DNA of 6,769 nucleotides, taken from positions 1 through 6,769 of the forward strand of contig CALBTN010000371.1 in assembly GCA_937967345.1 (NCBI GenBank). Reading direction: 5' to 3'. The position numbers were made by a program, and so were the translations under genes. This document shows, one piece after another, positions 1 through 5,753 of the stretch (the stretch's first letter is position 1; the number at the start of each line of letters is the position of its first letter). Below the pieces are notes generated by a model. The model had not been told where the DNA came from. It saw only the letters and a list, made by a program, of their open reading frames with translations, and did not search any database. Source of the DNA: an uncultured Rubrivivax sp. Lineage in GTDB: Bacteria; Pseudomonadota; Gammaproteobacteria; Burkholderiales; Burkholderiaceae_C.

Positions 1-210
1 CATCGAAAGCTCGGGGTTGCGCCAGACGATGATGTTGATGTTGTCGCCCGGGCCGATGATGTAGTTGTAGTCGTCGGTCGACGCCGACGCCGGCGCAGGC
101 GGAAAGTCGCCGGTGGTCGAGCAGCCGGCCAGCACCCCCAGCGCGCCGAACCCGGCGCAAAGCGTCAGCCATCGCAATGCACGCGCCCACACGCCGGCGG
201 TTGTCTTCAT
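1..210 (-). CDS. Polysaccharide export lipoprotein (Wza/BexD-type), N-terminal part only
   Basis: This is the first 70 codons of a gene that continues past the left edge. The start ATG at 210-208 follows a strong purine-rich ribosome binding site. Residues 1-30 form a lipoprotein signal peptide: basic residues K2, R10 and R13, a hydrophobic stretch, and a lipobox LAGC at 27-30, so C30 should be the lipidated first residue of the mature protein. A short Ser/Thr/Pro/Ala-rich linker (31-47) leads to YIIGPGDNINIIVWRNPEL at about 50-68, the start of the Poly_export domain. The family forms the outer-membrane and periplasmic channel for capsule and exopolysaccharide. The GPGD...VWRNPELS wording is typical of export proteins of exosortase (XrtA)/PEP-CTERM loci; that subfamily placement rests on memory and a short stretch. 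The family assignment is firm. The gene reads in the same direction as the four-gene operon but is 231 bp away, so it may be transcribed separately. Confidence 0.9.
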   Translation of the reverse strand, partial: MKTTAGVWARALRWLTLCAGFGALGVLAGCSTTGDFPPAPASASTDDYNYIIGPGDNINIIVWRNPELSM

Positions 211-220
211 GTCGGGGGTT

Positions 221-229
221 TCCTTCCTT
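221..229 (-). promoter_or_regulatory. Ribosome binding site of the export lipoprotein gene
   Basis: On the minus strand AAGGAAGGA lies 10 nt before the ATG at 210. It is a strong purine-rich Shine-Dalgarno sequence. It fixes this start and suggests independent translation initiation, unlike the coupled genes of the operon upstream. Confidence 0.75.
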
Positions 230-404
230 GGGTGGTGCGAGGCGCGAGGATCGCGGCGCTTCGTCGGCATGTTGCGCGCAGCCCATTGCGCGGCGGCGGC
301 AATGATGGCATAGAGAAAACCCGCGTCGCAACGCACGGACGTGGGGGTCGCAGCGGGGCTGCAGGCAATAGCCAAAAACTGCACGGGCAAAGTGCCGCGT
401 GACA

Positions 405-424
405 CCCCGGCCACGGGGCCGGGG
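405..424 (-). terminator. GC-rich hairpin after the operon, possible transcription terminator
   Basis: CCCCGGCC at 405-412 and GGCCGGGG at 417-424 form a perfect 8-bp stem with a 4-nt loop. It begins 17 nt after the stop codon of the beta-barrel gene, the usual place for an operon-end structure. No T-run follows on either strand, so it is not a canonical intrinsic terminator. It may be a weak terminator, a 3' mRNA stabiliser, or a chance product of high GC. Confidence 0.4.
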
Positions 425-441
425 CCCGAATGGTACCGGTG

Positions 442-1737
442 TTACAGATACACGCGCAGGATCAGCTGCACCGTGCCCTGCTGCGGCACCGCGTAATACA
501 CCGTGCCCGGCGCACCGGCAAACTGCTGCCACTGCAGCGCCAGCTCGGCACGTTGCCAGGCGTAACGCCCTTCCAGCCACAGCGTGCGGCTGGCGCTGTC
601 CATGTCCTGGCGCAGGAAGCCCGACAGCTCGAAGCGCGGCACGAACAGGTCTTTCCAGCTGGCATAGGCAAACCATTGGCTGCGCGTGGGCAGATCCTGC
701 AGCGCCTGCGCGGTGGCCAGCACCTGCTGCTGCACCGGCAGCGGCAGCAGGTGCCAGCGGTCGCCGCGCGGCGCGGCGCTGCTGTAGTCGGCCTCGGCGG
801 TGAAGCTCAGGTTGAAGCCGGTGGTGTAGGTCAGCCCGAGCGCGGCGCGCTGCTGGTTTTCGTTGCCGGCCGGCTGCATCAAGGCCTGCGCCACCAGCGG
901 CTTGCCGCGGCCGGCGGTGAACTCGCCAAACGCCACCACCGCGTCGCCGAGCAGGCCGGACAGGTTGAACCCCACTTGAGCCGGCTCGTCGTTGCCGCCG
1001 AAGGCCAGCAGCTGCGGTGTGAACTTGTCGCTCAGCTTCCAGCTGCCCGCCAGCAAGAAGCGGTTGCTGGGGTTGGTGGCGCCGGCGTTGAACGCGAAGG
1101 TGGAGGTCGAGACTTCCGGATGGCGCACCAGCTTGGGCGACACCGTGGCGGTCAGCGAGCCCTCGCTCCAAAGCTGCTGCGCCTGCAGCACCACCGTGCC
1201 CTGGCGGTTCTCGCGCAGCACCGCCGGGTCAGGGTCGACGATCGAGCGCAGGGCGTTGGCCTTGAACCAGTCGGTCGGATTGAAGCCCAGCGCCGCGCCG
1301 TTGCGCACGTTGACCCGGCCGAAGTCGACCATCTGGTGCGGGCTGTGCGTCCAGCTGACATAGGCTTCGCGCAGCGTGTTGACGTTGTCGCCCGGCGGCA
1401 CGCCGTTGCTGTCGACCGCGTCGAACCGGTCGGAGAACACCACGCGCCACTGCGGCGCGATCTGGTGGTCGTAGCGGAAGTCGACCGAGCCGCGGTACAG
1501 ACTGAAGTCGTTGTCGCCGCCGCTGCCGCGCAGCCGGCCGCGGCCGGCCGCGCCTTCGACGAACAGCCGCCACGGCCGCGCCGCCGGCGCGGCCGGCGCC
1601 TCGGCGGCCTCGCCCGCCTTGTCGGCCAGCGACAGCGCGTCCAGATCGTCGGGCGGATCGCCGGGTGCGGCGGTCGCGGCCAGCGCGGGCAAACACCATC
1701 CCAGCGCCGCCGCCAGCGCCCTTGTCGTCAATCGCAT
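442..1737 (-). CDS. Predicted outer-membrane beta-barrel protein (431 aa), function unknown
   Basis: The ATG at 1737-1735 gives a clear Sec signal peptide (MRLTTR, then a hydrophobic stretch to about residue 20, with likely cleavage after an Ala-x-Ala near 20-24). The frame is open 33 codons further upstream, but that extension would bury the signal peptide and overlap the preceding gene. After an Ala-rich linker (about 40-54) the chain shows alternating amphipathic strands with many aromatics: FVEGAAGRGRL, FSLYRGSVDFRYD (78-90), WRVVFSDRFDAV and, near the end, WLEGRYAWQRAELALQWQQF (387-406). A distinctive segment at about 139-180 contains FGRVNVRNGAALGFNPTDWF, then DPDP and LRENRQGTV. The C-terminus LILRVYL is strand-like but ends in Leu rather than the usual Phe. 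The gene is last in the ABC operon, 2 nt after the LolA-like gene and without its own Shine-Dalgarno. I infer that it is the outer-membrane partner of that transporter. A porin-like or DUF1302-like family is possible; I cannot name the exact one. Confidence 0.8.
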   Translation of the reverse strand: MRLTTRALAAALGWCLPALAATAAPGDPPDDLDALSLADKAGEAAEAPAAPAARPWRLFVEGAAGRGRLRGSGGDNDFSLYRGSVDFRYDHQIAPQWRVVFSDRFDAVDSNGVPPGDNVNTLREAYVSWTHSPHQMVDFGRVNVRNGAALGFNPTDWFKANALRSIVDPDPAVLRENRQGTVVLQAQQLWSEGSLTATVSPKLVRHPEVSTSTFAFNAGATNPSNRFLLAGSWKLSDKFTPQLLAFGGNDEPAQVGFNLSGLLGDAVVAFGEFTAGRGKPLVAQALMQPAGNENQQRAALGLTYTTGFNLSFTAEADYSSAAPRGDRWHLLPLPVQQQVLATAQALQDLPTRSQWFAYASWKDLFVPRFELSGFLRQDMDSASRTLWLEGRYAWQRAELALQWQQFAGAPGTVYYAVPQQGTVQLILRVYL

Positions 1738-1739
1738 GT

Positions 1740-2543
1740 TCAACCCGGTTTGAAACGCGGCAGATAGTCGCGCTGCAGCCACGCGTCGGGCACCTCGCGC
1801 CAGGCATAGTCGCTGTAGCGCAGTACCGTCACCCACGACGGATCGAGCCCGTCGATGATCACCACCTCGGTCGGCCGCTCACGGCCCAGCTGCGGTTGGT
1901 ACTTGCGGTAGTAGGCGGTCTTCAGCAGGTGGCCGCTTTCGGCATAGAAGCGCGCCTTGATCGGCCGCGACGTGGCCGCATCGACCCACATCTCGACACG
2001 GTGGTAGGTGACATCGGGCGAGACGGCAGACAGGCCCAGCTTGTAGGCGCGGCGGGTTTGCTTCTCGCCATCGGCGGTGTCTTCCTCGCCCAGCAGCTCG
2101 GCCTTGTAGTCCTTGGCCAGGTTGACCGTGACCACGTCGCCGTTGGAGGCCTGACCCAGCAGCCGCTGCTGCGGCGACAGGCGGATGCTGGCCTGGCTGG
2201 ACGGGTCATAGAACCACAGGTCGTTGCCGTTCTTCAGCATCAGCTTGCCGGCGTCGCGCTCGGGGGCGACGAAGCGCAGCAGGGTTCGATACTGGCCGCT
2301 CTTGTCGTCGGCCTTGGAGTACACCGTCAGCGTGTTGGCGTCAGTTTGCTTGGCGTTGCGGTATTCGAGCAGCGAAACCGTCATCGAAAACGGCTTGGGC
2401 GGGTTGCGCACGGCGTCGCTGTCGGCGAGGATGGCCTGGGCGTCGGGTGCGGCCTGCGTCGCGATCGCCGACAGGAGCCACCAGGCTGCAGCGGCGGCAC
2501 GCAGCGACTGGAAGACTTTGGCACGGTGGCCACGTCTAGACAT
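1740..2543 (-). CDS. LolA-like outer membrane lipoprotein-sorting protein (COG2834 type), periplasmic
   Basis: The product is 267 aa. An N-terminal signal peptide has basic residues R3, R4, R7 and K9, a hydrophobic core at about 16-28, and likely cleavage near ATQAA (28-32). The mature part opens PDAQAILADSDAVRNP, typical of the COG2834/LolA-like family. The body carries family-like blocks: LLRFVAPERDAGKLML (88-103), NDLWFYDPSS (107-116), RLSPQQRLLGQASNGD (121-136), KDYKAELLGEE, YHRVEMWVD (180-188) and the FY..SG.LLKTAYYRKY block (199-215). LolA-fold proteins are half-open beta-barrels that shield lipid or acyl chains while crossing the periplasm. The start overlaps the permease stop by 8 nt, and GGAGG lies 9 nt before the ATG. 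Being placed between an FtsX-type permease and an outer-membrane barrel, it probably carries the transporter's cargo. The cargo is not evident. It is not classical LolA, which is shorter and normally encoded apart from an ABC operon. Confidence 0.87.
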   Translation of the reverse strand: MSRRGHRAKVFQSLRAAAAAWWLLSAIATQAAPDAQAILADSDAVRNPPKPFSMTVSLLEYRNAKQTDANTLTVYSKADDKSGQYRTLLRFVAPERDAGKLMLKNGNDLWFYDPSSQASIRLSPQQRLLGQASNGDVVTVNLAKDYKAELLGEEDTADGEKQTRRAYKLGLSAVSPDVTYHRVEMWVDAATSRPIKARFYAESGHLLKTAYYRKYQPQLGRERPTEVVIIDGLDPSWVTVLRYSDYAWREVPDAWLQRDYLPRFKPG

Positions 2544-3933
2544 GACGCAATGCCTCCACGATGTTCATGCGCGCCGCGCGCGCGGCTGGCAGCAAGGCCG
2601 ACAGGCCGGCAACCACGATGAGCGCGATCGAGCTGGAAACCAGCATGCCCGGCTCGCCGGCGACGCTGACCGCCAAAGGTACGGGCTCGATGCGCCCCGG
2701 TGGCAGCCAGGTCAGATTCAACAGGTTGATGATCCAGGAGATCGCCAGCGCGCAGCCTGTGCCCAGCAATGCGGCCAGACCCCCGAGCATGAGGCCTTCG
2801 CTGACGAACATCGACCGGATGCCGCTGCGCCGTATGCCTATCGCGCGCAGGGTGCCGATCTCGGCGGTGCGCTCGACCACGGCCATGCTCATCGTGTTGG
2901 TCACCGTGAACAGCACCACCGCCCCCATCAATGTGGAAATGAAGCCGAAGATGGCCGCGAACATCGCCATCGTCTGGCCATAGAACGGATTCAGGGTTTC
3001 GTAGTCGAGCACAGCCAGCGGTTCATCCTTCAATGTCGTGCGCAGCAGCTCCTCGAGTCGCGCCCTCGCCGCCGGAATCTGCGCGGTGTGCTCGAGCTGC
3101 AGCAAGATCGCGGTGACCTGCGGCGGTGCCGAGCCGAAGATCAGCTTTTGTGCCTGCGATAGATGCAGCGCGACGTAAACGTCATCGAGCTCCTTGATGC
3201 CCTGGTACTCGGCGGCGAGAACGCTGACCGCGGCAACGTTGGGCGCCCCACCAGCCTTCGCGGCGAGGATCTCGATCCGCGGCCGCGATGCGTCCACCGG
3301 CGCGGAACCCGCCGGCTTGCTGGCCACTGCCAAGTCCGCGAGCTCCGCTGGCAGGTCCGAGCCTGGCGTCGGCACCTTGGCGGATTCGCCGGCGCAGCCG
3401 GCGAGCTTCAACGCCGAACACAGCTGCAACACGCGCGCGACGCCGGTTCCGATGACCGCGGTGTCCGGTGGCGTCCCAGACAGCGACAGATCTTGCGAAA
3501 TGATGCGCTGGCCGTAGTCGTTCCAGGCGCGCAACCGATTCTGGTCGTCGACGACCACCCCGCTAACGAACACCGTGCGCGACACCCCGGCCGCGGAGTT
3601 GCCCGCAATGCCGCCGAACTGCAGGGTGGGCGTCACCACCGTCAGCATCGGTGCGAGCACCGGGTCATGCTTGATCAGATCGATCAACTGCTCGTAGCGC
3701 GCGATCCCGAACGCTTCTGGATTGCCGCTGCCCAGTTGGTAGTAGTCCTTGTGCTGGATCTGCAGGTGGCCGGTGCGCGTGACAAAGTCAGTTTGCATGC
3801 CATAGGTCAGATCCTTGATGTAGCCGCCGAACAGCAGCACCGCGGTCAGCCCCAGCACCATCGCGATCAGCGTCATCAACGAGCGCCGGCGGTTGCGCAG
3901 CAGATTGCGCCACGCCAACGAAAGCGTTCTCAC
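2536..3933 (-). CDS. ABC transporter permease, FtsX/LolC/MacB type (465 aa)
   Basis: This is the inner-membrane subunit of an ABC transporter of the MacB/LolCDE superfamily. The start is a GTG at 3933-3931 overlapping the ATPase stop as GTGA. The N-terminus RTLSLAWRNLLRNRRRSLMT is the usual pre-TM1 sequence of the family. TM1 lies at about 18-37 and is followed by a large periplasmic domain (about 40-315). TM2 is at about 322-345, TM3 at about 378-404 and TM4 at about 432-451. The cytoplasmic segment VERTAEIGTLRAIGIRRSGI (353-372) is the typical FtsX coupling motif, and the end, LPAARAARMNIVEALRHV, is also typical. These permeases do not form a classical channel; they transmit ATPase motion to the periplasm and extract or push substrates (lipoproteins for LolCE, peptides or toxins for MacB). 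The periplasmic domain carries a Cys pair (C172, C180) followed by an Ala/Pro-rich stretch (about 181-215). A single permease gene implies a homodimer, as in MacB. Confidence 0.92.
   Translation of the reverse strand: MRTLSLAWRNLLRNRRRSLMTLIAMVLGLTAVLLFGGYIKDLTYGMQTDFVTRTGHLQIQHKDYYQLGSGNPEAFGIARYEQLIDLIKHDPVLAPMLTVVTPTLQFGGIAGNSAAGVSRTVFVSGVVVDDQNRLRAWNDYGQRIISQDLSLSGTPPDTAVIGTGVARVLQLCSALKLAGCAGESAKVPTPGSDLPAELADLAVASKPAGSAPVDASRPRIEILAAKAGGAPNVAAVSVLAAEYQGIKELDDVYVALHLSQAQKLIFGSAPPQVTAILLQLEHTAQIPAARARLEELLRTTLKDEPLAVLDYETLNPFYGQTMAMFAAIFGFISTLMGAVVLFTVTNTMSMAVVERTAEIGTLRAIGIRRSGIRSMFVSEGLMLGGLAALLGTGCALAISWIINLLNLTWLPPGRIEPVPLAVSVAGEPGMLVSSSIALIVVAGLSALLPAARAARMNIVEALRHV
2553..2557 (-). 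promoter_or_regulatory. Ribosome binding site of the LolA-like gene
   Basis: GGAGG on the minus strand lies 9 nt before the ATG at 2543. It sits inside the 3' end of the permease gene and supports the start chosen for the LolA-like protein despite the 8-nt overlap. Confidence 0.75.
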
Positions 3934-4682
3934 GCGCGGCCCGTTCCGCCGTCCTGGCGACGCTCGATCGACGTGATCCGGCCGTCCTCGATGAAGACCG
4001 CATCGTCCGCCGCCTCCAGGATCTTGCTGTCGTGCGACGAGAACACGAACGAAACCTGCTGCTGCTGCTGCATGGAGCGCATCAGCGCAATGATCTCGTT
4101 GCCTGTTTCACGATCCAGGTTGGCCGTCGGCTCATCGGCCAGCACGAGTTGCGGATGCCTGGCCAATGCGCGCGCGATCGCCACGCGCTGACGCTGACCG
4201 CCTGACAGCTGGCCAGGCCGCTTCTGGGCATGTGCCGCCAGGCCAACCTGGTCCAGCAGCCAGCCGACGCGCTCTTTGCGTTTGTGCGGCTCCATGCCGG
4301 CAAGCACGAGCGGGTACTCCACGTTCTCGTAGGCGCTCAGCACCGCCAGCAGGTTGAAGTTCTGGAACACGAAACCGAGTTGTTTGGCGCGGAAGTCCGA
4401 AAGCGCGTCGTCGTCCAACTCTTGTACCGGCTTGCCTGCGACCATAATCGTTCCGCGATCCGGTCGATCGATGCAGCCGATCAGGTTCAGCAAAGTGGTC
4501 TTGCCGCTGCCCGAGGGCCCAGAAATGACGGTGAAACGATTCGGCAGAATCACGAGGTCGATGCCAGTCAACGCCGGCACGTCGACCGCACCCAGCCTGT
4601 AGCTCTTCGAGATTCCCTTCAGCACCACGGGATGCAGAACATTGCGCGCGCGCTTGCCCGCGATCGGATCAGGCGCTGGCAT
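3930..4682 (-). CDS. ABC transporter ATP-binding protein, LolD/MacB type (250 aa)
   Basis: This is the cytoplasmic ATPase of the transporter encoded with the next gene. All nucleotide-binding motifs are intact: Walker A GPSGSGKT (55-62), Q-loop Q107 in GFVFQNFNLL, signature LSGGQ (159-163), Walker B LVLADEP (179-185) with E184, D-loop ANLD (187-190) and switch His H217 in SSHD. The segment QNFNLLAVLSAYENVEYPL is typical of the LolD/MacB/FtsE group. The ATG at 4682 (MPAPDP) puts VVLKGISKSYRLG at 19-31, the normal distance for this family. The frame stays open to 5000, but that extension runs into the divergent ThiF-like gene and has no family-like sequence. Only a poor Shine-Dalgarno (GAAGCGAG) precedes the start. 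A five-Gln run (205-209) lies between the D-loop and the switch His. The gene is first in the operon, and its stop overlaps the permease start (GTGA). Confidence 0.94.
   Translation of the reverse strand: MPAPDPIAGKRARNVLHPVVLKGISKSYRLGAVDVPALTGIDLVILPNRFTVISGPSGSGKTTLLNLIGCIDRPDRGTIMVAGKPVQELDDDALSDFRAKQLGFVFQNFNLLAVLSAYENVEYPLVLAGMEPHKRKERVGWLLDQVGLAAHAQKRPGQLSGGQRQRVAIARALARHPQLVLADEPTANLDRETGNEIIALMRSMQQQQQVSFVFSSHDSKILEAADDAVFIEDGRITSIERRQDGGTGRA
4056..4070 (-). repeat. (CAG)5 trinucleotide run within the ATPase gene
   Basis: Five CTG units on the plus strand encode Gln205-Gln209 of the ATPase. Gain or loss of a unit would stay in frame, so this is not an on/off phase switch. It falls in a surface region between the D-loop and the H-loop. 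Confidence 0.6.
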
Positions 4683-4871
4683 GGAACTCGCTTCGAGGCA
4701 TGCCGCGGCCAATGCTGACGCGCCATGCGCAAACACACGAAAGTGCCCGACATCCGAACATGCGGCGAATGCTACCCTGCGCAGCTTGGTCCCACGTACG
4801 CCCTGCGCGCCCGGCCGTGACGCCTGCCCGCTACCACTGCACAAGCTTGTGCCCCGCTGATCCCGCCCTAG
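4683..4871. promoter_or_regulatory. Divergent intergenic region between the ABC operon and the ThiF-nitroreductase operon
   Basis: This 189-bp region must hold the promoters of both divergent operons if neither is read from further away. It contains a perfect 14-bp palindrome near the ThiF-like start. I found no convincing sigma-70 or sigma-54 promoter on either strand by eye. The minus-strand TTTGCGC and TTGGCC boxes (about 4705-4735) lack a good -10 partner. Neither flanking gene has a strong Shine-Dalgarno sequence. Confidence 0.5.
4839..4852. promoter_or_regulatory. Perfect 14-bp palindrome, candidate operator
   Basis: GCACAAGCTTGTGC is its own reverse complement and ends 19 bp before the ATG of the ThiF-like gene. 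The size and position suit a dimeric repressor site or a 5'-UTR hairpin. It is seen once in this window and no regulator gene is nearby, so the function is inference. Confidence 0.4.
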
Positions 4872-5753
4872 ATGACTGACGCCTTCGCGTACGACCGCGC
4901 CTTTGCGCGGAACATTGGCTGGCTGACCCCCGACGAGCAGCGCACGCTGCGCGGCAAGACGGTTGCCATTGCAGGCATGGGCGGCGTCGGCGGCGTGCAC
5001 CTGCTGACGCTGGCGCGGCTGGGCATCGGCGCGTTCCGCATTGCCGACTTCGACCGCTTCGATATCGCCAACTTCAACCGCCAGGTCGGCGCCACCGTCT
5101 CGACGCTGGGCCTGGAGAAGGCGACGGTGCTGGCCGCGATGGCCAAGGACATCAACCCGGAGCTGGACATCCAGGTGTTCAGTCAGGGTGTCGATGCGTC
5201 AGACCCGTCGAACTTCCTGCGCGGCGCGGACCTGTATATCGACGGGCTGGACTTCTTTGCCTTCGCCGCGCGTCAGGCGACCTTCGCCGCCTGCGCCGCC
5301 GCCGGCATCCCCGCCGTGACGGCGGCGCCACTGGGCATGGGCAGTGCGTTGCTCACGTTCATGCCCGGAAAGATGAGCTTCGACGAGTACTTCCTCTGGG
5401 GCGACCTGCCCGACGACGAAAAGGCGCTGCGCTTCATGGTGGGCTTGGCGCCCGCCGGCCTGCACCGCCCGTACCTGGTCGAGCCCACGGCGGTCAACCT
5501 GGCCGAACGGCGCGGCCCGTCGACCTTCATGGCCTGTCAACTTTGCGCTGGGATTGCCGCCACCGAGGCGCTGAAGATCTTGCTCAGGCGCGGCAAGGTG
5601 CTGGCCGCGCCGCACGGACTGCAGTTCGATGCGTACCGCAACAAGCTCGTGCGCACCTGGCGTCCGGGCGGCAACAACCACCCGCTGCAACGACTGGTGC
5701 TGATGGTGGCGCGACGGCAGTTTCTGCGCATGAAATCCCAAGCGCCGGCATGA
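4872..5753 (+). CDS. ThiF/MoeB/E1-like adenylyltransferase family protein (293 aa)
   Basis: This protein has a Rossmann-type E1-like fold that activates a carboxylate, classically the C-terminus of a ubiquitin-like sulfur carrier, by adenylation with ATP. Visible motifs are R13 in FARNIGW (possible Arg finger), the nucleotide loop GMGGVGG (35-41), D59 in IADFD, N67 and R70 in ANFNRQ, K83, and D127 in YIDGLDFF. The spacing of N67, R70, K83 and D127 matches the MoeB ATP-site residues as I recall them (N70, R73, K86, D130). The two CxxC zinc-binding pairs common in MoeB/ThiF are absent; only one CxxC (C222-C225) and C141 are present. An in-frame TAG directly precedes the ATG, so no earlier ATG start is possible. 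I see no Shine-Dalgarno. The stop overlaps the nitroreductase start (ATGA). The same two domains are fused in mycobacterial Rv1355c (MoeY), so the two proteins probably act together. The substrate is unknown. Confidence 0.9.
   Translation: MTDAFAYDRAFARNIGWLTPDEQRTLRGKTVAIAGMGGVGGVHLLTLARLGIGAFRIADFDRFDIANFNRQVGATVSTLGLEKATVLAAMAKDINPELDIQVFSQGVDASDPSNFLRGADLYIDGLDFFAFAARQATFAACAAAGIPAVTAAPLGMGSALLTFMPGKMSFDEYFLWGDLPDDEKALRFMVGLAPAGLHRPYLVEPTAVNLAERRGPSTFMACQLCAGIAATEALKILLRRGKVLAAPHGLQFDAYRNKLVRTWRPGGNNHPLQRLVLMVARRQFLRMKSQAPA

Larger units (their letters stand above)
211..441. other. Intergenic region between the beta-barrel gene and the export lipoprotein gene
   Basis: This 231-bp stretch contains no convincing gene. 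It holds the ribosome binding site of the export lipoprotein gene and, at the other end, a GC-rich hairpin just after the beta-barrel stop codon. The middle part, about 300-390, is somewhat richer in A/T than its surroundings and would be the natural place for a promoter of the export gene. I found no well-spaced -35/-10 pair. Near-matches to a sigma-54 promoter around 365-400 on the minus strand have wrong spacing between the GG and GC elements, for example 9 instead of 10 nt. Confidence 0.6.

Noticed and set aside
361..400. Possible sigma-54 promoter for the export lipoprotein gene (minus strand TTGGC...CTGCA)
   Set aside because: The GG and GC elements are 9 nt apart instead of 10 and the flanking consensus is poor.
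1533..1548. Perfect 16-bp palindrome GCCGGCCGCGGCCGGC
   Set aside because: It lies inside the beta-barrel coding sequence, encodes a Gly/Arg segment and is made only of G and C. It is best explained by local base composition.
430..1767. Long plus-strand open frame (445 codons) opposite the beta-barrel gene
   Set aside because: Its product is an Arg/Gln/His/Val-rich sequence without domains, typical of the antisense of a GC-rich gene. The minus strand has a signal peptide, beta-strand pattern and operon context.
1738..1836. N-terminal extension of the beta-barrel protein (33 more residues)
   Set aside because: It would overlap the LolA-like gene in another frame and place the signal peptide internally. 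The ATG at 1737 gives a normal Sec signal.
4056..4070. (CAG)5 run as a phase-variation switch
   Set aside because: The repeat unit is three bases, so changes in number keep the reading frame, and five units is too short to be markedly unstable.
1665..4191. Plus-strand open frames at 1665-2621, 2224-3162 and 3163-4191
   Set aside because: All lie opposite the LolA-like, permease and ATPase genes, whose motifs are intact on the minus strand. The plus products show no recognisable domain.
4848..4874. Possible sigma-70 promoter TTGTGC with TAGATG 16 nt later
   Set aside because: The -10 would overlap the ThiF start codon, so transcription would begin inside the gene. The -10 matches the consensus at only three of six bases.
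4683..5000. N-terminal extension of the ATPase (106 more residues, up to 5000)
   Set aside because: It would overlap the divergent ThiF-like gene and has no ABC-family sequence. The ATG at 4682 gives the normal N-terminal length.
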